DNA of 28,668 nucleotides from a virus. Under the pieces are notes generated by a model. That model was not told the origin of the DNA. It ran no database searches and was given only the letters and a program-made list of their open reading frames with translations. The stretch is from the IMG/VR virus record IMGVR_UViG_3300002161_000828, positions 57,161-85,828 of that record. One strand, given 5' to 3'. The stretch's first letter is position 1. Each line of letters begins with the position of its first letter. Of the stretch, positions 1 through 7,363 are shown piece by piece. Position numbers and translations under genes: made by a program.

Positions 1-921
1 GGCGCAACTGTAGAAGTCCAAGTGGATGGGGATCAGATTTCCCACGTGCTTGAAGCAGGCGATCAAGCATTCAACAGTTCTGATACTGCAGTTCTAGTCT
101 TCAAGTCTGGCCATGTACGCACGCTTGCCGTGGCTGATGATGGCAAGGTTACTCTCAAGACGCTAACTGAGGAAAGCCTCCCAATCAAGACAGGCGTTGG
201 CTTCCTCGCCTACAATGGAAATTGGTTGGTTGCTACCTCTACCCAGCGTTCAGATGTAGTGCTGGCACTCGACGCAAACTCGAAGGCATTCAAGATCATC
301 AGCACCGCGATGGGTAGCCCTGAAATTCCTGCTTCAAAGTACCCCGGTTCTGGTGTTATGCTTGATGCCGCAGGCAATTTTGTATGGCTTGAATACTCGC
401 AGTATATGCGCCAACTTAACCTCAGCACCAACTCCTACACTGAATGGACACCTGCGCAACTTCGCGTTCCTGGTTCCTACGGTGTTCGTGGCCGGTTTGG
501 GGAGTGGGTAATGTCTGATCGTTGCCTGGTTTGGAACACCACCACTGGTGCCTACAATCTTCTTACCCGACCCGGCGAAAGTGCCAGTGCTTCAGTTGCA
601 GTTGCTGAAGGTGCTACATACGCCCGCCTCGAAGGAGAAAACGCCTTCTGTGTAAATGGTTCTGGCAACATCTTCTCCCGCCTGAACGTTGCTACCAACA
701 CCATGAAGCACTTCAATACTGACAGCATTGGATACTTCTTTAGTGCTGGCCGCAAGTTTGAAATGTTCAAGGACAAGGCAATGCTTTGGGGAGCAGTCTC
801 TACTGCGAACAGCGATACCAAGATCATTGAGTTGAACTTTGATACTGGTAATGTTGTTGATCACGGCACCATCAAGACGGGTGATCGAAAGGTTACCGAA
901 CTGGTGGTGGTTGGAGGTTAA
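1..921 (+). CDS. C-terminal part of a probable structural/beta-rich protein (5' end outside window)
   Basis: The frame is open from base 1 (GATVEVQ precedes the first possible GTG at 22), so the gene almost certainly begins left of the window; no RBS is visible before 22. At least 307 residues are present, ending at TAA 919-921. The protein is rich in Gly, Ser, Thr and Asn. It shows recurring short strands with turn-rich spacers (for example NLSTNSY, NVATNTMKHF, NFDTGNVVDH), which looks like a beta-propeller or other repetitive beta fold. There is no signal peptide or membrane segment in the visible part. The gene is followed at once by a strong hairpin, so it ends a transcription unit. The base composition is more GC-rich than most of the window, as is common for virion genes. 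Structural protein is an inference; I recognise no named family. Confidence 0.6.
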   Translation, partial: GATVEVQVDGDQISHVLEAGDQAFNSSDTAVLVFKSGHVRTLAVADDGKVTLKTLTEESLPIKTGVGFLAYNGNWLVATSTQRSDVVLALDANSKAFKIISTAMGSPEIPASKYPGSGVMLDAAGNFVWLEYSQYMRQLNLSTNSYTEWTPAQLRVPGSYGVRGRFGEWVMSDRCLVWNTTTGAYNLLTRPGESASASVAVAEGATYARLEGENAFCVNGSGNIFSRLNVATNTMKHFNTDSIGYFFSAGRKFEMFKDKAMLWGAVSTANSDTKIIELNFDTGNVVDHGTIKTGDRKVTELVVVGG

Positions 922-935
922 TAACTAAATGAATA

Positions 936-963
936 AAGTACTGGGCCAAATGGCCCAGTACTT
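936..963 (+). terminator. Perfect 12-bp hairpin after the first gene
   Basis: AAGTACTGGGCC at 936-947 is followed by the loop AAAT and then GGCCCAGTACTT at 952-963, a perfect 12-bp stem. It lies 15 bases after the stop at 921 and ends just before the RBS (AGAAGG, 968-973) of the next gene. There is no long T-run after it on either strand, so it may be a factor-dependent terminator, an mRNA end-protecting hairpin or a processing site. Confidence 0.65.
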
Positions 964-978
964 GCTTAGAAGGGTGAT

Positions 979-1797
979 ATGCTAGCAAAAACACTCACTG
1001 ACAAAGAAGCACCTCTTCTTGAGGGCAATCGCTTTCTTCAGTACTTTAAGACTCTCGCAGCTAAGAAGTATGACTTGACCTTTAAGGCAAGTGTCATCAT
1101 TGATAATTTCTTTCAGATGCAACCATATCCAAACAACAAGAAAGCAATCTGGCACGGCGGAGAAATAGTACCGCGCGGCGGAGGGCGGTTAGAAAAGAAT
1201 AGACTTATTCCTCTTGAAACCCGAACAAAGTGGTTTTTGAAGGAAGTTGCAACTGAACTTGAACAACTAATTGACGCAGGCAGAGAAGTAATTATTCTAC
1301 ATAAGCATATTGAAAAGGGAAATGTTGCTGAGCAACTAATTCAATCGGTTTTCCCACTCCCGGACGGGAAAACAAATTCTCGTGACCTTAGCGTATCTTG
1401 GAAAATTTCAACACCGGTGACAGGTATGGCACTTACAACAATGTGTCTTAACATACGTCTAATTGTTTCTCCAGAGGTTGGCAAGTCAAGTTCCCCAAGT
1501 GTTATTGTTTCACACCTGATTGTTTCACTTGATAAGCAGTTGGCACGCAAGTTTGCAGCCGCAATCGTAGATACCAATGCCAACTATCTTTGCCCATCAA
1601 ACGTTTCACGATACCGCAAGGTAGCAATTGAACTATCTAAAATTAATCCTTTAAACCGAGAAGTAGAGGATCATCAACTAACTTCTGTTCATATTTCAGT
1701 TCAACTGGGTACATTTAAGCCTCGCTATACCATTGCAAATGATAGCAAAGTAATAAATATACTAAATCATCTTTGTGTTTTAGATGAAAATAAGTGA
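979..1797 (+). CDS. Hypothetical protein, 272 aa
   Basis: ATG at 979 follows AGAAGGGTGAT, a good ribosome binding site. The protein is soluble-looking with no membrane segment. Its N-terminal half is Lys-rich and includes a charged stretch (GGGRLEKNRLIPLETRTKW, about residues 67-85), then a helix (VATELEQLIDAGREV). The middle holds beta-like hydrophobic strands (MCLNIRLIVSP, SVIVSHLIVSL). I do not recognise a family. It stands alone between a hairpin at 936-963 and the tandem repeat at 1800. The late part of the coding sequence contains ATAAATAT (1753-1760), which I take as a chance match to the late-promoter motif. Coding status rests on length, RBS and even codon use; function is unknown. 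Confidence 0.8.
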   Translation: MLAKTLTDKEAPLLEGNRFLQYFKTLAAKKYDLTFKASVIIDNFFQMQPYPNNKKAIWHGGEIVPRGGGRLEKNRLIPLETRTKWFLKEVATELEQLIDAGREVIILHKHIEKGNVAEQLIQSVFPLPDGKTNSRDLSVSWKISTPVTGMALTTMCLNIRLIVSPEVGKSSSPSVIVSHLIVSLDKQLARKFAAAIVDTNANYLCPSNVSRYRKVAIELSKINPLNREVEDHQLTSVHISVQLGTFKPRYTIANDSKVINILNHLCVLDENK

Positions 1798-1799
1798 AG

Positions 1800-1847
1800 T
1801 ACTTTAAATAATACTTTAAATAATACTTTAAATAATACTTTAAAAGA
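1800..1847. repeat. 12-bp tandem repeat, about 3.75 copies
   Basis: The unit TACTTTAAATAA is repeated exactly at 1800-1811, 1812-1823 and 1824-1835. A fourth copy diverges after TACTTTAAA (1836-1844). Each full copy contains TAAATA, the core of the late-promoter-like motif seen before many genes here. The array starts 3 bases after the stop of the 979-1797 gene and lies about 135 bases before the next chosen start (1980). Confidence 0.85.
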
Positions 1848-1876
1848 GCATCTTTTACGACTACGTAAAAACTCTT
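1844..1876 (+). terminator. Stem-loop downstream of the tandem repeat
   Basis: TTTTACG (1853-1859), loop ACTA, CGTAAAA (1864-1870) form a 7-bp stem. It is extended beyond a small internal loop by AAGAG (1844-1848) with CTCTT (1872-1876). An alternative fold pairs TAAAAGA (1841-1847) with TCTTTTA (1851-1857). It may terminate the upstream unit or structure the leader of the gene at 1980. No T-run follows. Confidence 0.4.
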
Positions 1877-1979
1877 GAAAAAAGAATTCAAGCGATCTAG
1901 ACACCAGCCGCCTTTTAAAGGTGCTTTCAAAATATGGAATAAACCCATAATTAACCGCACGCTGAAAGGTAGCATTAAA

Positions 1980-2255
1980 ATGTCAAGAGACGAAAAAGAA
2001 TTTATAGAACGCCGAGTCCGCAAAGACTCAGACAATTATAATGGCCCCGAGCGCCGCCGCCAACTAGATCATTCCGAAAATATGTTAACTGCCGATGAGA
2101 TGAAATATATTCGTAAGATGATTGAAGAGGATGGCCGCCGCAAATGGTTAGCAAAGCAAACACTTTCAGTCGTAACGTGGATAGCAGCGATTTTAATCGG
2201 CATTACTACGGTATGGGATACACTAAAGAATGTTATTAGGGCTGGTGGTCAATAA
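1980..2255 (+). CDS. Small single-pass membrane protein, 91 aa
   Basis: The frame is open from a TTG at 1875, but ATG 1980 is chosen because GAAAGG (1963-1968) lies at a workable distance and the 1875 start has no RBS. The N-terminal 60 residues are strongly charged and Arg-rich (FIERRVRKDSD, GPERRRQLDH), then a helix (ADEMKYIRKMIEEDGRRKW). A single hydrophobic segment follows (TLSVVTWIAAILIGITTVW, about residues 61-79), and the protein ends in a short amphipathic tail. The topology, a cytoplasmic charged N-terminus with one C-terminal membrane anchor, occurs in phage holin-like and accessory membrane proteins, but no family motif is seen. It is 2 bases from the next membrane gene, so the two are probably cotranscribed and may act together. 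Function unknown. Confidence 0.65.
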   Translation: MSRDEKEFIERRVRKDSDNYNGPERRRQLDHSENMLTADEMKYIRKMIEEDGRRKWLAKQTLSVVTWIAAILIGITTVWDTLKNVIRAGGQ

Positions 2256-2257
2256 CA

Positions 2258-2692
2258 ATGTCACGCTTAGATTATCTCTACAAATTAATTTGGGTACCAA
2301 GCCTTGCGCTTGTGATAAGCATTGTCTACATGTTGCTTGATACATCTCTGCCTGGAGAATATACTGGTGAGGCTACAGCAAAAATACATAATAACCGAAT
2401 TATGCTAACATATGGATTTAAACGTCACCGCTTCTGCGACGTCGACATTTATCGCCAAGTCATTCATGAAGGGCAGGTAGAGACACTTCCAGCAGTCCAT
2501 GTTACTGCAGGCCAAGTGCAAAAAATGAATCAAGTAAAACCAGATATAGTTGATCAAGTTTTACCATTATCGTATGGCCCACTAGTTGGAGATATAACCC
2601 TAAGAGTTGCACTTGACTACAGTTGTAATTTAATTCAAATTATTAAGCCATTGCGATATGAATATGATGTAGTTTTTTCACTGAATAAGTAA
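2258..2692 (+). CDS. Membrane-anchored hypothetical protein, 144 aa
   Basis: ATG 2258 follows the stop of the previous gene by two bases. An N-terminal hydrophobic helix ([18 protein letters not shown], about residues 9-26) is followed by a domain of about 115 residues with beta-strand pattern and two or three Cys ([17 protein letters not shown]). This fits a periplasmic or virion-exposed domain behind a signal anchor. The Cys could form a disulphide outside the cytoplasm. No named family is recognised. The position next to another small membrane protein (1980-2255) and close to a spanin-like protein (3070-3579) hints at a role at the cell envelope, but this is inference only. Confidence 0.65.
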   Translation: MSRLDYLYKLIWVPSLALVISIVYMLLDTSLPGEYTGEATAKIHNNRIMLTYGFKRHRFCDVDIYRQVIHEGQVETLPAVHVTAGQVQKMNQVKPDIVDQVLPLSYGPLVGDITLRVALDYSCNLIQIIKPLRYEYDVVFSLNK

Positions 2693-2727
2693 TTTCTAAA
2701 CCCATAACCATATTAGAGGACCAACAA

Positions 2728-3060
2728 ATGCAGTCTCAATTAACAGTTTCCCCTGAAGCAAAGCAAAAAATCTTTGACATCATCACATCTGAAGGAAACC
2801 CTAACCTAAAACTAAGGGCATTCGTACAGGGTGGTGGCTGCGCAGGATTTCAGTTTGGCTTTACCCTTGATGAAGAGCAGCACGAAGACGATTTTGAAGT
2901 CGATCTTGGGGAAATAAAGGTAGTAGTTGATGCGATGAGCGAAACCTACCTTGCAGGTGCTGAGATTGACTACAAGGAAGAACTGCTGGGAAGTAGTTTT
3001 ACCATCAATAACCCAAATGCTTCTACTACTTGCGGCTGTGGTTCTAGTTTTTCAGTGTGA
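2728..3060 (+). CDS. erpA-like: A-type iron-sulfur cluster carrier (HesB/IscA/ErpA family)
   Basis: ATG 2728 follows GAGGA (2716-2720). The 110 residues match the usual length of the family. The three conserved cluster-ligand cysteines are present: Cys38 in [11 protein letters not shown] and Cys102 and Cys104 in [11 protein letters not shown] at the C-terminus. Known members of this family bind a 2Fe-2S or 4Fe-4S cluster as a dimer and pass it to apo-enzymes. Here the obvious local clients are the two radical SAM proteins encoded at 4975 and 7897, each needing a 4Fe-4S cluster; that link is inference. A-type carriers are known auxiliary genes in marine T4-like phages, so the phage could also be supporting host Fe-S enzymes. 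All key residues are intact, so it should be functional. IscA, ErpA and SufA cannot be told apart from this sequence alone. Confidence 0.92.
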   Translation: MQSQLTVSPEAKQKIFDIITSEGNPNLKLRAFVQGGGCAGFQFGFTLDEEQHEDDFEVDLGEIKVVVDAMSETYLAGAEIDYKEELLGSSFTINNPNASTTCGCGSSFSV

Positions 3061-3069
3061 GACAACAAT

Positions 3070-3579
3070 ATGGAACTATTAAGAAAAATAGGAATTCCAG
3101 CAACGCTGGCGGCTGTCATTTCATCTTTGACCGTCTCAATACCCCTTCTTTTCAAAATAGATGAGCGGTACGCAAAGGATGAGCGCCTAACAGAAGAAAT
3201 TAAAAAATTAGAACAGAGGAACGCTGATCTCCAAAAAGAACTCGCACAGTTGGTAGGATTTCAGCAGGCAATGCTTGTAATTCTTCAGGACAGAATGAAG
3301 ACTGTTCCAGTTGAAAGACCAAGAGCGCTGATTATGCCGTCACCTCCAGTCGCTGCAGTTCCAGAACTAACTCCGGTTCCAGCACCCACTCCTGCACCTG
3401 TAGTACCTGTGCCAAGTGTTGGTGAAAAGGCTACTCCTAAAGCAGAGGTAAAACCACCTCCTCCAGCACCAGTAAATATAAAACCAGATCTAAGTAAGCA
3501 ACCTATTGAAAAACCAAAAAATCTTAAGGAGTTATCTGAAGGACTTACAAGACAGCAGCAGCGCTTAATAAAGGATTGA
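3070..3579 (+). CDS. Spanin-like membrane protein with coiled coil and proline-rich tail, 169 aa
   Basis: The protein starts with a hydrophobic helix (PATLAAVISSLTVSIPLLF, about residues 10-28). A heptad-rich charged segment follows (EEIKKLEQRNADLQKELAQL, about 42-61), then a long Pro/Ala/Val-rich region (about 85-145) and a Lys-rich C-terminus. The order N-anchor, coiled coil, proline-rich stretch is that of inner-membrane spanins and TonB-like proteins that must cross the periplasm. It is therefore a candidate i-spanin for the lysis step, with the M15 endolysin at 12099 as the partner enzyme. No lipoprotein (o-spanin) gene is seen overlapping it, which weakens the call. A structural or scaffold role is equally open. 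It begins 9 bases after the Fe-S carrier gene. Confidence 0.7.
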   Translation: MELLRKIGIPATLAAVISSLTVSIPLLFKIDERYAKDERLTEEIKKLEQRNADLQKELAQLVGFQQAMLVILQDRMKTVPVERPRALIMPSPPVAAVPELTPVPAPTPAPVVPVPSVGEKATPKAEVKPPPPAPVNIKPDLSKQPIEKPKNLKELSEGLTRQQQRLIKD

Positions 3580-3586
3580 AAATTGG

Positions 3587-4132
3587 ATGTATCCTTCATT
3601 TATAAAAACAAAATTTAAAATACAGTCTGAAAGTGTAGATGCCTATAAAGGCGAATTTCTTTGGCGCGGGAGTTCAATTCATAAGTTTAAAATAAAAAGG
3701 CTTTATACACTCTTTTCTCCAGAGCAACTGAGAATTCTTTCTCCAGAGCAGATTTGTTTGTCAGAAGCATATAATTCTTTTGTTCCACATTTTGATGTAG
3801 ATGCTTCAGCAAAACTTAATATCTACATAGGACCAGGAAAGGGAATAACTAGATTTTGGAAAATAAAACCAAAGGCAAAACCTGTAATGAGCAAGTACTA
3901 TTCTGAAAATCTTGCTGATCATCATAAAGTTCCTAACCAGTATGATCCAAAAGACCTTGAAGAAATTTCTAGTTTTACCGCTGAAAAAGATGATGCATAT
4001 CTTTTAAACATTTCAAAAATACACAGCGTTGATATACCAGAAGGCGAAACTCGTTCTTTTATTCAGTTCAGTTGGTTTTCCATCCCATTTAATTTAGTAG
4101 CAAAAAAATTTGAAAAATATGGGTTCATCTAA
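3587..4132 (+). CDS. Putative 2-oxoglutarate/Fe(II)-type oxygenase, copy 1 (181 aa)
   Basis: ATG 3587 lies 7 bases after the previous stop, with AAGGA at 3571-3575. The metal-binding pattern of the double-stranded beta-helix oxygenases is visible: His68-x-Asp70 in VPHFDVD, a distal His146 in NISKIHSV, and Arg156 in GETRSFIQFSW. Between them lies AKLNIYIG, a strand that recurs almost unchanged in the protein at 7356-7895 (AKLNVIYG). The two are therefore paralogues: PHFDVDASAKLN here aligns with PHSDRAGAKLN there. Known relatives hydroxylate amino-acid side chains or small molecules using 2-oxoglutarate, O2 and Fe(II). The substrate here is unknown. The gene is the first of the radical SAM/PP-loop cassette and ends overlapping the opposite-strand gene at 4129 by four bases. 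Confidence is good for the fold class and low for the reaction. Confidence 0.65.
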   Translation: MYPSFIKTKFKIQSESVDAYKGEFLWRGSSIHKFKIKRLYTLFSPEQLRILSPEQICLSEAYNSFVPHFDVDASAKLNIYIGPGKGITRFWKIKPKAKPVMSKYYSENLADHHKVPNQYDPKDLEEISSFTAEKDDAYLLNISKIHSVDIPEGETRSFIQFSWFSIPFNLVAKKFEKYGFI

Positions 4133-4902
4133 GCATCAATAAAATCATTTATTTTTTTACTGCTATAAACAATTTGATTTTCATATTTTTTTACACTCCT
4201 AATAATTAACTTTCGAAACTCCCTTAAATCAAATTCAACGGGTGCAGGTATAAGAAGTGCTTTCCTGTATTGCGGTGAGAATACAGAGCCGTGAGTAGTT
4301 CTTAGATTATTCCAAGAAAAACACTTGTGCTTTGGAATAAAAAATCTTTCATTACTGCCATCCCTAAAATCTTCCTGAAGCCAGAAAGTGCTTTCTGGAT
4401 TTTCATCAAAGAGCATAAATCTAAAACTGCTTGGAACGTCAAGCGGATACCAAGCATCTCGGTGAATTGGAATTTCTGTTCTAGAACTCCATATCCTGTA
4501 TTCTGGAACTTCTTTAAATGGAAGTTGCTTTAGTTTCTTTTTTATTCCAGGAAAAAATTTATCAATTTCTACAGGATTTTGATGATAAACATTGTCAGAT
4601 AAATCCGGTGTTGTAATAGCGTCATATGGATTATTGTTTTCTCCCCATTGAAGCCCTGTAGTTGAGTTGTACTTTTTAATAGGTTTTGATACTTCAAAAA
4701 ACCATTCTTTGAAAAGTTGTTCTTCCTTATCATCAAGAAGCGGCTCAATATCTAAAGGTAAGTAGAGTATATTTCCAAGTTGCTGTTCCAGTTTTAGCAA
4801 TTGAAGAGTTCTGCACCAAACTGACTTATCTAAAAATAGTTTCTTTCTATTTCGCTGCAGAACACTAAGCAGTTCATTTTTTGAAATTGTATTATAGGAC
4901 AT
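4129..4902 (-). CDS. Putative 2-oxoglutarate/Fe(II)-type oxygenase, copy 3 (257 aa)
   Basis: Reading leftward from ATG 4902, the upstream sequence on this strand has AAAAGGA and, before that, TAAATA (4924-4929). The N-terminal 130 residues are helical and not recognised. The C-terminal half carries the oxygenase triad: His147-x-Asp149 in EIPIHRDAWYP, His204 in NNLRTTHGSV, and Arg213 in QYRKALLIP, with strands RFMLFDE and TFWLQEDF between them. This pattern resembles the aspartyl/asparaginyl hydroxylase type more than the two smaller copies do. The gene is convergent with 3587-4132 and divergent from the radical SAM gene at 4975, sharing a 72-base intergenic region that holds one late-promoter-like element for each direction. 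The substrate is unknown. Catalytic activity is inferred only from the residues seen. Confidence 0.6.
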   Translation of the reverse strand: MSYNTISKNELLSVLQRNRKKLFLDKSVWCRTLQLLKLEQQLGNILYLPLDIEPLLDDKEEQLFKEWFFEVSKPIKKYNSTTGLQWGENNNPYDAITTPDLSDNVYHQNPVEIDKFFPGIKKKLKQLPFKEVPEYRIWSSRTEIPIHRDAWYPLDVPSSFRFMLFDENPESTFWLQEDFRDGSNERFFIPKHKCFSWNNLRTTHGSVFSPQYRKALLIPAPVEFDLREFRKLIIRSVKKYENQIVYSSKKINDFIDA

Positions 4903-4923
4903 TTGTTTTTTCCTTTTACGAAA

Positions 4924-4929
4924 TATTTA
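4924..4929 (-). promoter_or_regulatory. Late-promoter-like TAAATA element
   Basis: On the minus strand the sequence reads TAGTAAATATTTCG, with TAAATA complementary to 4924-4929. It lies 21 bases upstream of ATG 4902, a spacing close to that of other copies in the window. T4-family late genes use TATAAATA as their only promoter element. Confidence 0.45.
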
Positions 4930-4942
4930 CTAAAAACAGCAG

Positions 4943-4949
4943 ATAAATA
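4943..4949 (+). promoter_or_regulatory. Late-promoter-like ATAAATA element
   Basis: CAGATAAATACCTG carries ATAAATA at 4943-4949. It lies 25 bases before the TTG at 4975 that I choose as the start of the first radical SAM gene, and supports that start over the in-frame TTG at 4903, which would lie upstream of the element. Confidence 0.5.
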
Positions 4950-4974
4950 CCTGCATAATAATGTGGAGATAATT

Positions 4975-6456
4975 TTGCACCGCGATATCATTTTATGGTC
5001 TGGAATAAAAGCAGCAACTAGGTATGGTTACAAGGACAGACACCCAGTTCTTTCCCGTCCAATGGGAGCATATCAACTTGCATATTGGTTGAGAAAACAT
5101 GGCTTCAAGGTTCAGGTTATTGAGTTCGCCCACCTTATGGAAGATGATGAACTTGTGGCACTAACAGAGCCTTTCATATCAGAAAAAACAATATGCTTAG
5201 GACTTAGCAGAACATTTTTGGGACCAACGGCACTTTGGTCAGATAACATTGTTCTAGCAATACAAAAGTTAAAAGAAAAATTTCCAAAATTGAAAATAGT
5301 GACAGGAGGACAATATCAATACTCCGGTTTAGAAGATCCAAGAGTTCCTGTTGCCGCATCATTTGTTGGATATGGAGAAGATGAATTTTTAAAATGGTGT
5401 CAAGAAAAGAAGCATGGGGTTTCTTTACTTAATCCGTCATTTGACATTAAAGATTTAAATCATCGATTTATACCCGATGATGTGATTATTTCTGGTGAAA
5501 TGCTGCCAATCGAACTTGGAAGAGGATGTATTTTTAAGTGCAAATTTTGTAGTTATTCTTTAATTGGCAAGGAAAAAGGTTCATACCTAAGACAGCATCA
5601 GTTGCTTGTTGATGAAATGAAGTACAATAAAGATATGTTTGGCACTGACAAATATATGTTTATGGATGACACAGCGAATGAAGACTACGATAAGGTTGCA
5701 AGGTTTGCAAATTTTGAAAAAGATCTTGGATTTCCAATACAGTGGGTTGGGTACTGCCGCGCGGATTTAATTTGGTCAAAACCAGAAAGCGCCGAACACC
5801 TACAGCAGAGCGGTCTAGTTTCACCATTCTTAGGGATAGAAACTTTTAATAAAAAGGCGGCGCAATACATTGGAAAGGGGTGGTCAGCAAAACACGCAAA
5901 GGACTGGCTACCCAAACTTTATTCTGATATTTGGGGCAAAAAAATAAATTTGTGTGTCAGTATGATAATTGGACTTCCACATGATCCAGTTACCGACGTG
6001 TATGATAACATACGCTGGTGGAACCAACACGCAATGGGAAGAATAACCTTTAGAAGTTTTGTTGTTATGCCACCTCCAACAGATGGGAAAAAAGATCACC
6101 GATCAGATATTTCAAAAAATGCAAATGAACTGGGTTTTTTCTTAACTGAAAAAACAGAAGATGGATATTGGCACTGGAAATCACCATATGCAACATCACA
6201 TATTGCAAAACAACTTTCTGATACGGCAATGCTTGCAACAAATCCAAGATGTAGAGTTTCATCGTGGAGTGTTGCTAATGGTATTAATATGGGCTATGAT
6301 ATGCAAACAGTGTTAAGCACGAAGAAACGCGAGATGCCAGATGTAGATCTAATAGAGACAAACAAATTCAAGTTGAAGTACATAACACAGTTCTCTAAAC
6401 ACTTTAACTTACCTCACCTAATGGACAATATTAGTCTAGTCACAACAGTTAGATAG
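4975..6456 (+). CDS. B12-type radical SAM protein, copy 1 (493 aa)
   Basis: TTG 4975 is chosen as start because GGAG (4965-4968) sits six bases before it, a late-type promoter element lies just upstream, and the resulting N-terminus (HRDIILWSG) aligns with the paralogue's RHLIILNG. The open frame continues upstream to a TTG at 4903 without an RBS. Residues 1-140 form a Rossmann-like region of the cobalamin-binding type (RPMGAYQLAYWLRKHGF, KIVTGGQYQ, FVGYGEDEF), but the classic DxHxxG motif is not seen. The radical SAM motif CIFKCKFC gives Cys185, Cys189 and Cys192 for the 4Fe-4S cluster. FMDDTANED and GIETFN follow, as in BchE/HpnR-type enzymes. Such enzymes methylate or rearrange unactivated carbons; the substrate here is unknown. 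Its end overlaps the convergent PP-loop gene by 8 bases. It is paralogous to 7897-9288. Confidence 0.88.
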   Translation: MHRDIILWSGIKAATRYGYKDRHPVLSRPMGAYQLAYWLRKHGFKVQVIEFAHLMEDDELVALTEPFISEKTICLGLSRTFLGPTALWSDNIVLAIQKLKEKFPKLKIVTGGQYQYSGLEDPRVPVAASFVGYGEDEFLKWCQEKKHGVSLLNPSFDIKDLNHRFIPDDVIISGEMLPIELGRGCIFKCKFCSYSLIGKEKGSYLRQHQLLVDEMKYNKDMFGTDKYMFMDDTANEDYDKVARFANFEKDLGFPIQWVGYCRADLIWSKPESAEHLQQSGLVSPFLGIETFNKKAAQYIGKGWSAKHAKDWLPKLYSDIWGKKINLCVSMIIGLPHDPVTDVYDNIRWWNQHAMGRITFRSFVVMPPPTDGKKDHRSDISKNANELGFFLTEKTEDGYWHWKSPYATSHIAKQLSDTAMLATNPRCRVSSWSVANGINMGYDMQTVLSTKKREMPDVDLIETNKFKLKYITQFSKHFNLPHLMDNISLVTTVR

Positions 6457-7363
6457 GTTCAACAATTTTTCTGGCTTCTGCTAAATCTATTTCCCAAGTT
6501 CCATCATACTGAATTTGCCGGTGCTTATCAAACTCAAACATTTTTCGCATATACAAATCAAATACAAGTTCAATTCCATAGTATTTTGGCCGCTTTTCAA
6601 AATCTGGCCAAATACGATGATACGTTTTATATTTTTCTAACCGCACATCCTTTAGTATTCTTGCATTTATGTTTTTTGGATCTGTTGCCCACATAATCTC
6701 TTTTTCGTTTAGCATTGCTAGTATTATTTCTGGAGTATGCTGAAAAAATGCTACTCCCCCATCTATACTTTCATTTAATGAGTGGATAAACCAAGAAAGC
6801 ATATACTCATATTTGCAAAATTTCCACCCATTACTATTGTGAATAACAATATCTCCACCACCAACTATTGGCATTCCGCCATTATTCCACACTTCAGATA
6901 TTAGTAGCATATGCGGCAGCATAATAGTTCTTGCACAACGGGTCTTTAGGTATAATTCAAGAGCAGCACTTGAGTTGATAAAAGACACGGCATCCATATC
7001 AAAAAATCTTGTCTTTATTCCGTGTCTTTCGCAAAATTTATTAACGAAATGAATTTCGTGCCGATTTAGTTCATTTTCAAACCTAAAAGTTACAGCCTCA
7101 AAGGGTATATCCTGTTCAATAAATGCCTTGCACACAACCTCGCTGTCTAACCCACCAGAAAGCAAGATCGTTGGAACCCTTCCTTGGTGTTTTGCTTTTT
7201 CATTTAAAATACGGGCAACGTCATAGCATTCCTCTTTAAAAGATTTAGGACGTCGTGTGCATTGTGCCAGATTAAATTTTAGTGTAGAGCCTAACGTCTT
7301 ATCTCCAAACATTTCTCCGCCATAGTCAAAATTTATTTTATTGTTTTGCGTGTATTCAATCAT
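6449..7363 (-). CDS. PP-loop ATPase, asparagine-synthase type, copy 1 (304 aa)
   Basis: The PP-loop TILLSGGLDSEVV (SGGLDS at residues 69-74) followed by EAVTFRFEN and HEIHFVNKFCERHGI is the signature of the adenylating domain of asparagine-synthase-like enzymes. These activate a carboxylate with ATP and add an amine or close an amide. The glutamine-hydrolysing N-terminal domain (Cys2) is absent; residues 1-65 instead form a short conserved module (NFDYGGEMFGDKTLGSTLKF, FKEECYDVA) shared with the copy at 9293. The enzyme must therefore use free ammonia, another amine, or a partner glutaminase. A QueC/TilS-like PP-loop role is possible but the motif context fits AsnB better. It is the last gene of a four-gene minus-strand unit (9293-10228, 7897, 7356, 6449), overlapping the preceding 2OG-type gene by 8 bases. 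Confidence 0.8.
   Translation of the reverse strand: MIEYTQNNKINFDYGGEMFGDKTLGSTLKFNLAQCTRRPKSFKEECYDVARILNEKAKHQGRVPTILLSGGLDSEVVCKAFIEQDIPFEAVTFRFENELNRHEIHFVNKFCERHGIKTRFFDMDAVSFINSSAALELYLKTRCARTIMLPHMLLISEVWNNGGMPIVGGGDIVIHNSNGWKFCKYEYMLSWFIHSLNESIDGGVAFFQHTPEIILAMLNEKEIMWATDPKNINARILKDVRLEKYKTYHRIWPDFEKRPKYYGIELVFDLYMRKMFEFDKHRQIQYDGTWEIDLAEARKIVEPI

Noticed and set aside
1753-1760. Further late promoter ATAAATAT
   Set aside because: It lies inside a coding sequence more than 200 bases from the next start; matches of this kind are expected by chance in AT-rich DNA.
1800-1847. CRISPR-like array
   Set aside because: The 12-base units abut with no spacers and no cas gene is near; it is a simple tandem repeat.
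1875-1979. N-terminal extension of the 1980 gene from TTG 1875
   Set aside because: No ribosome binding site at 1875, which lies within a stem-loop; ATG 1980 has GAAAGG at a workable distance.
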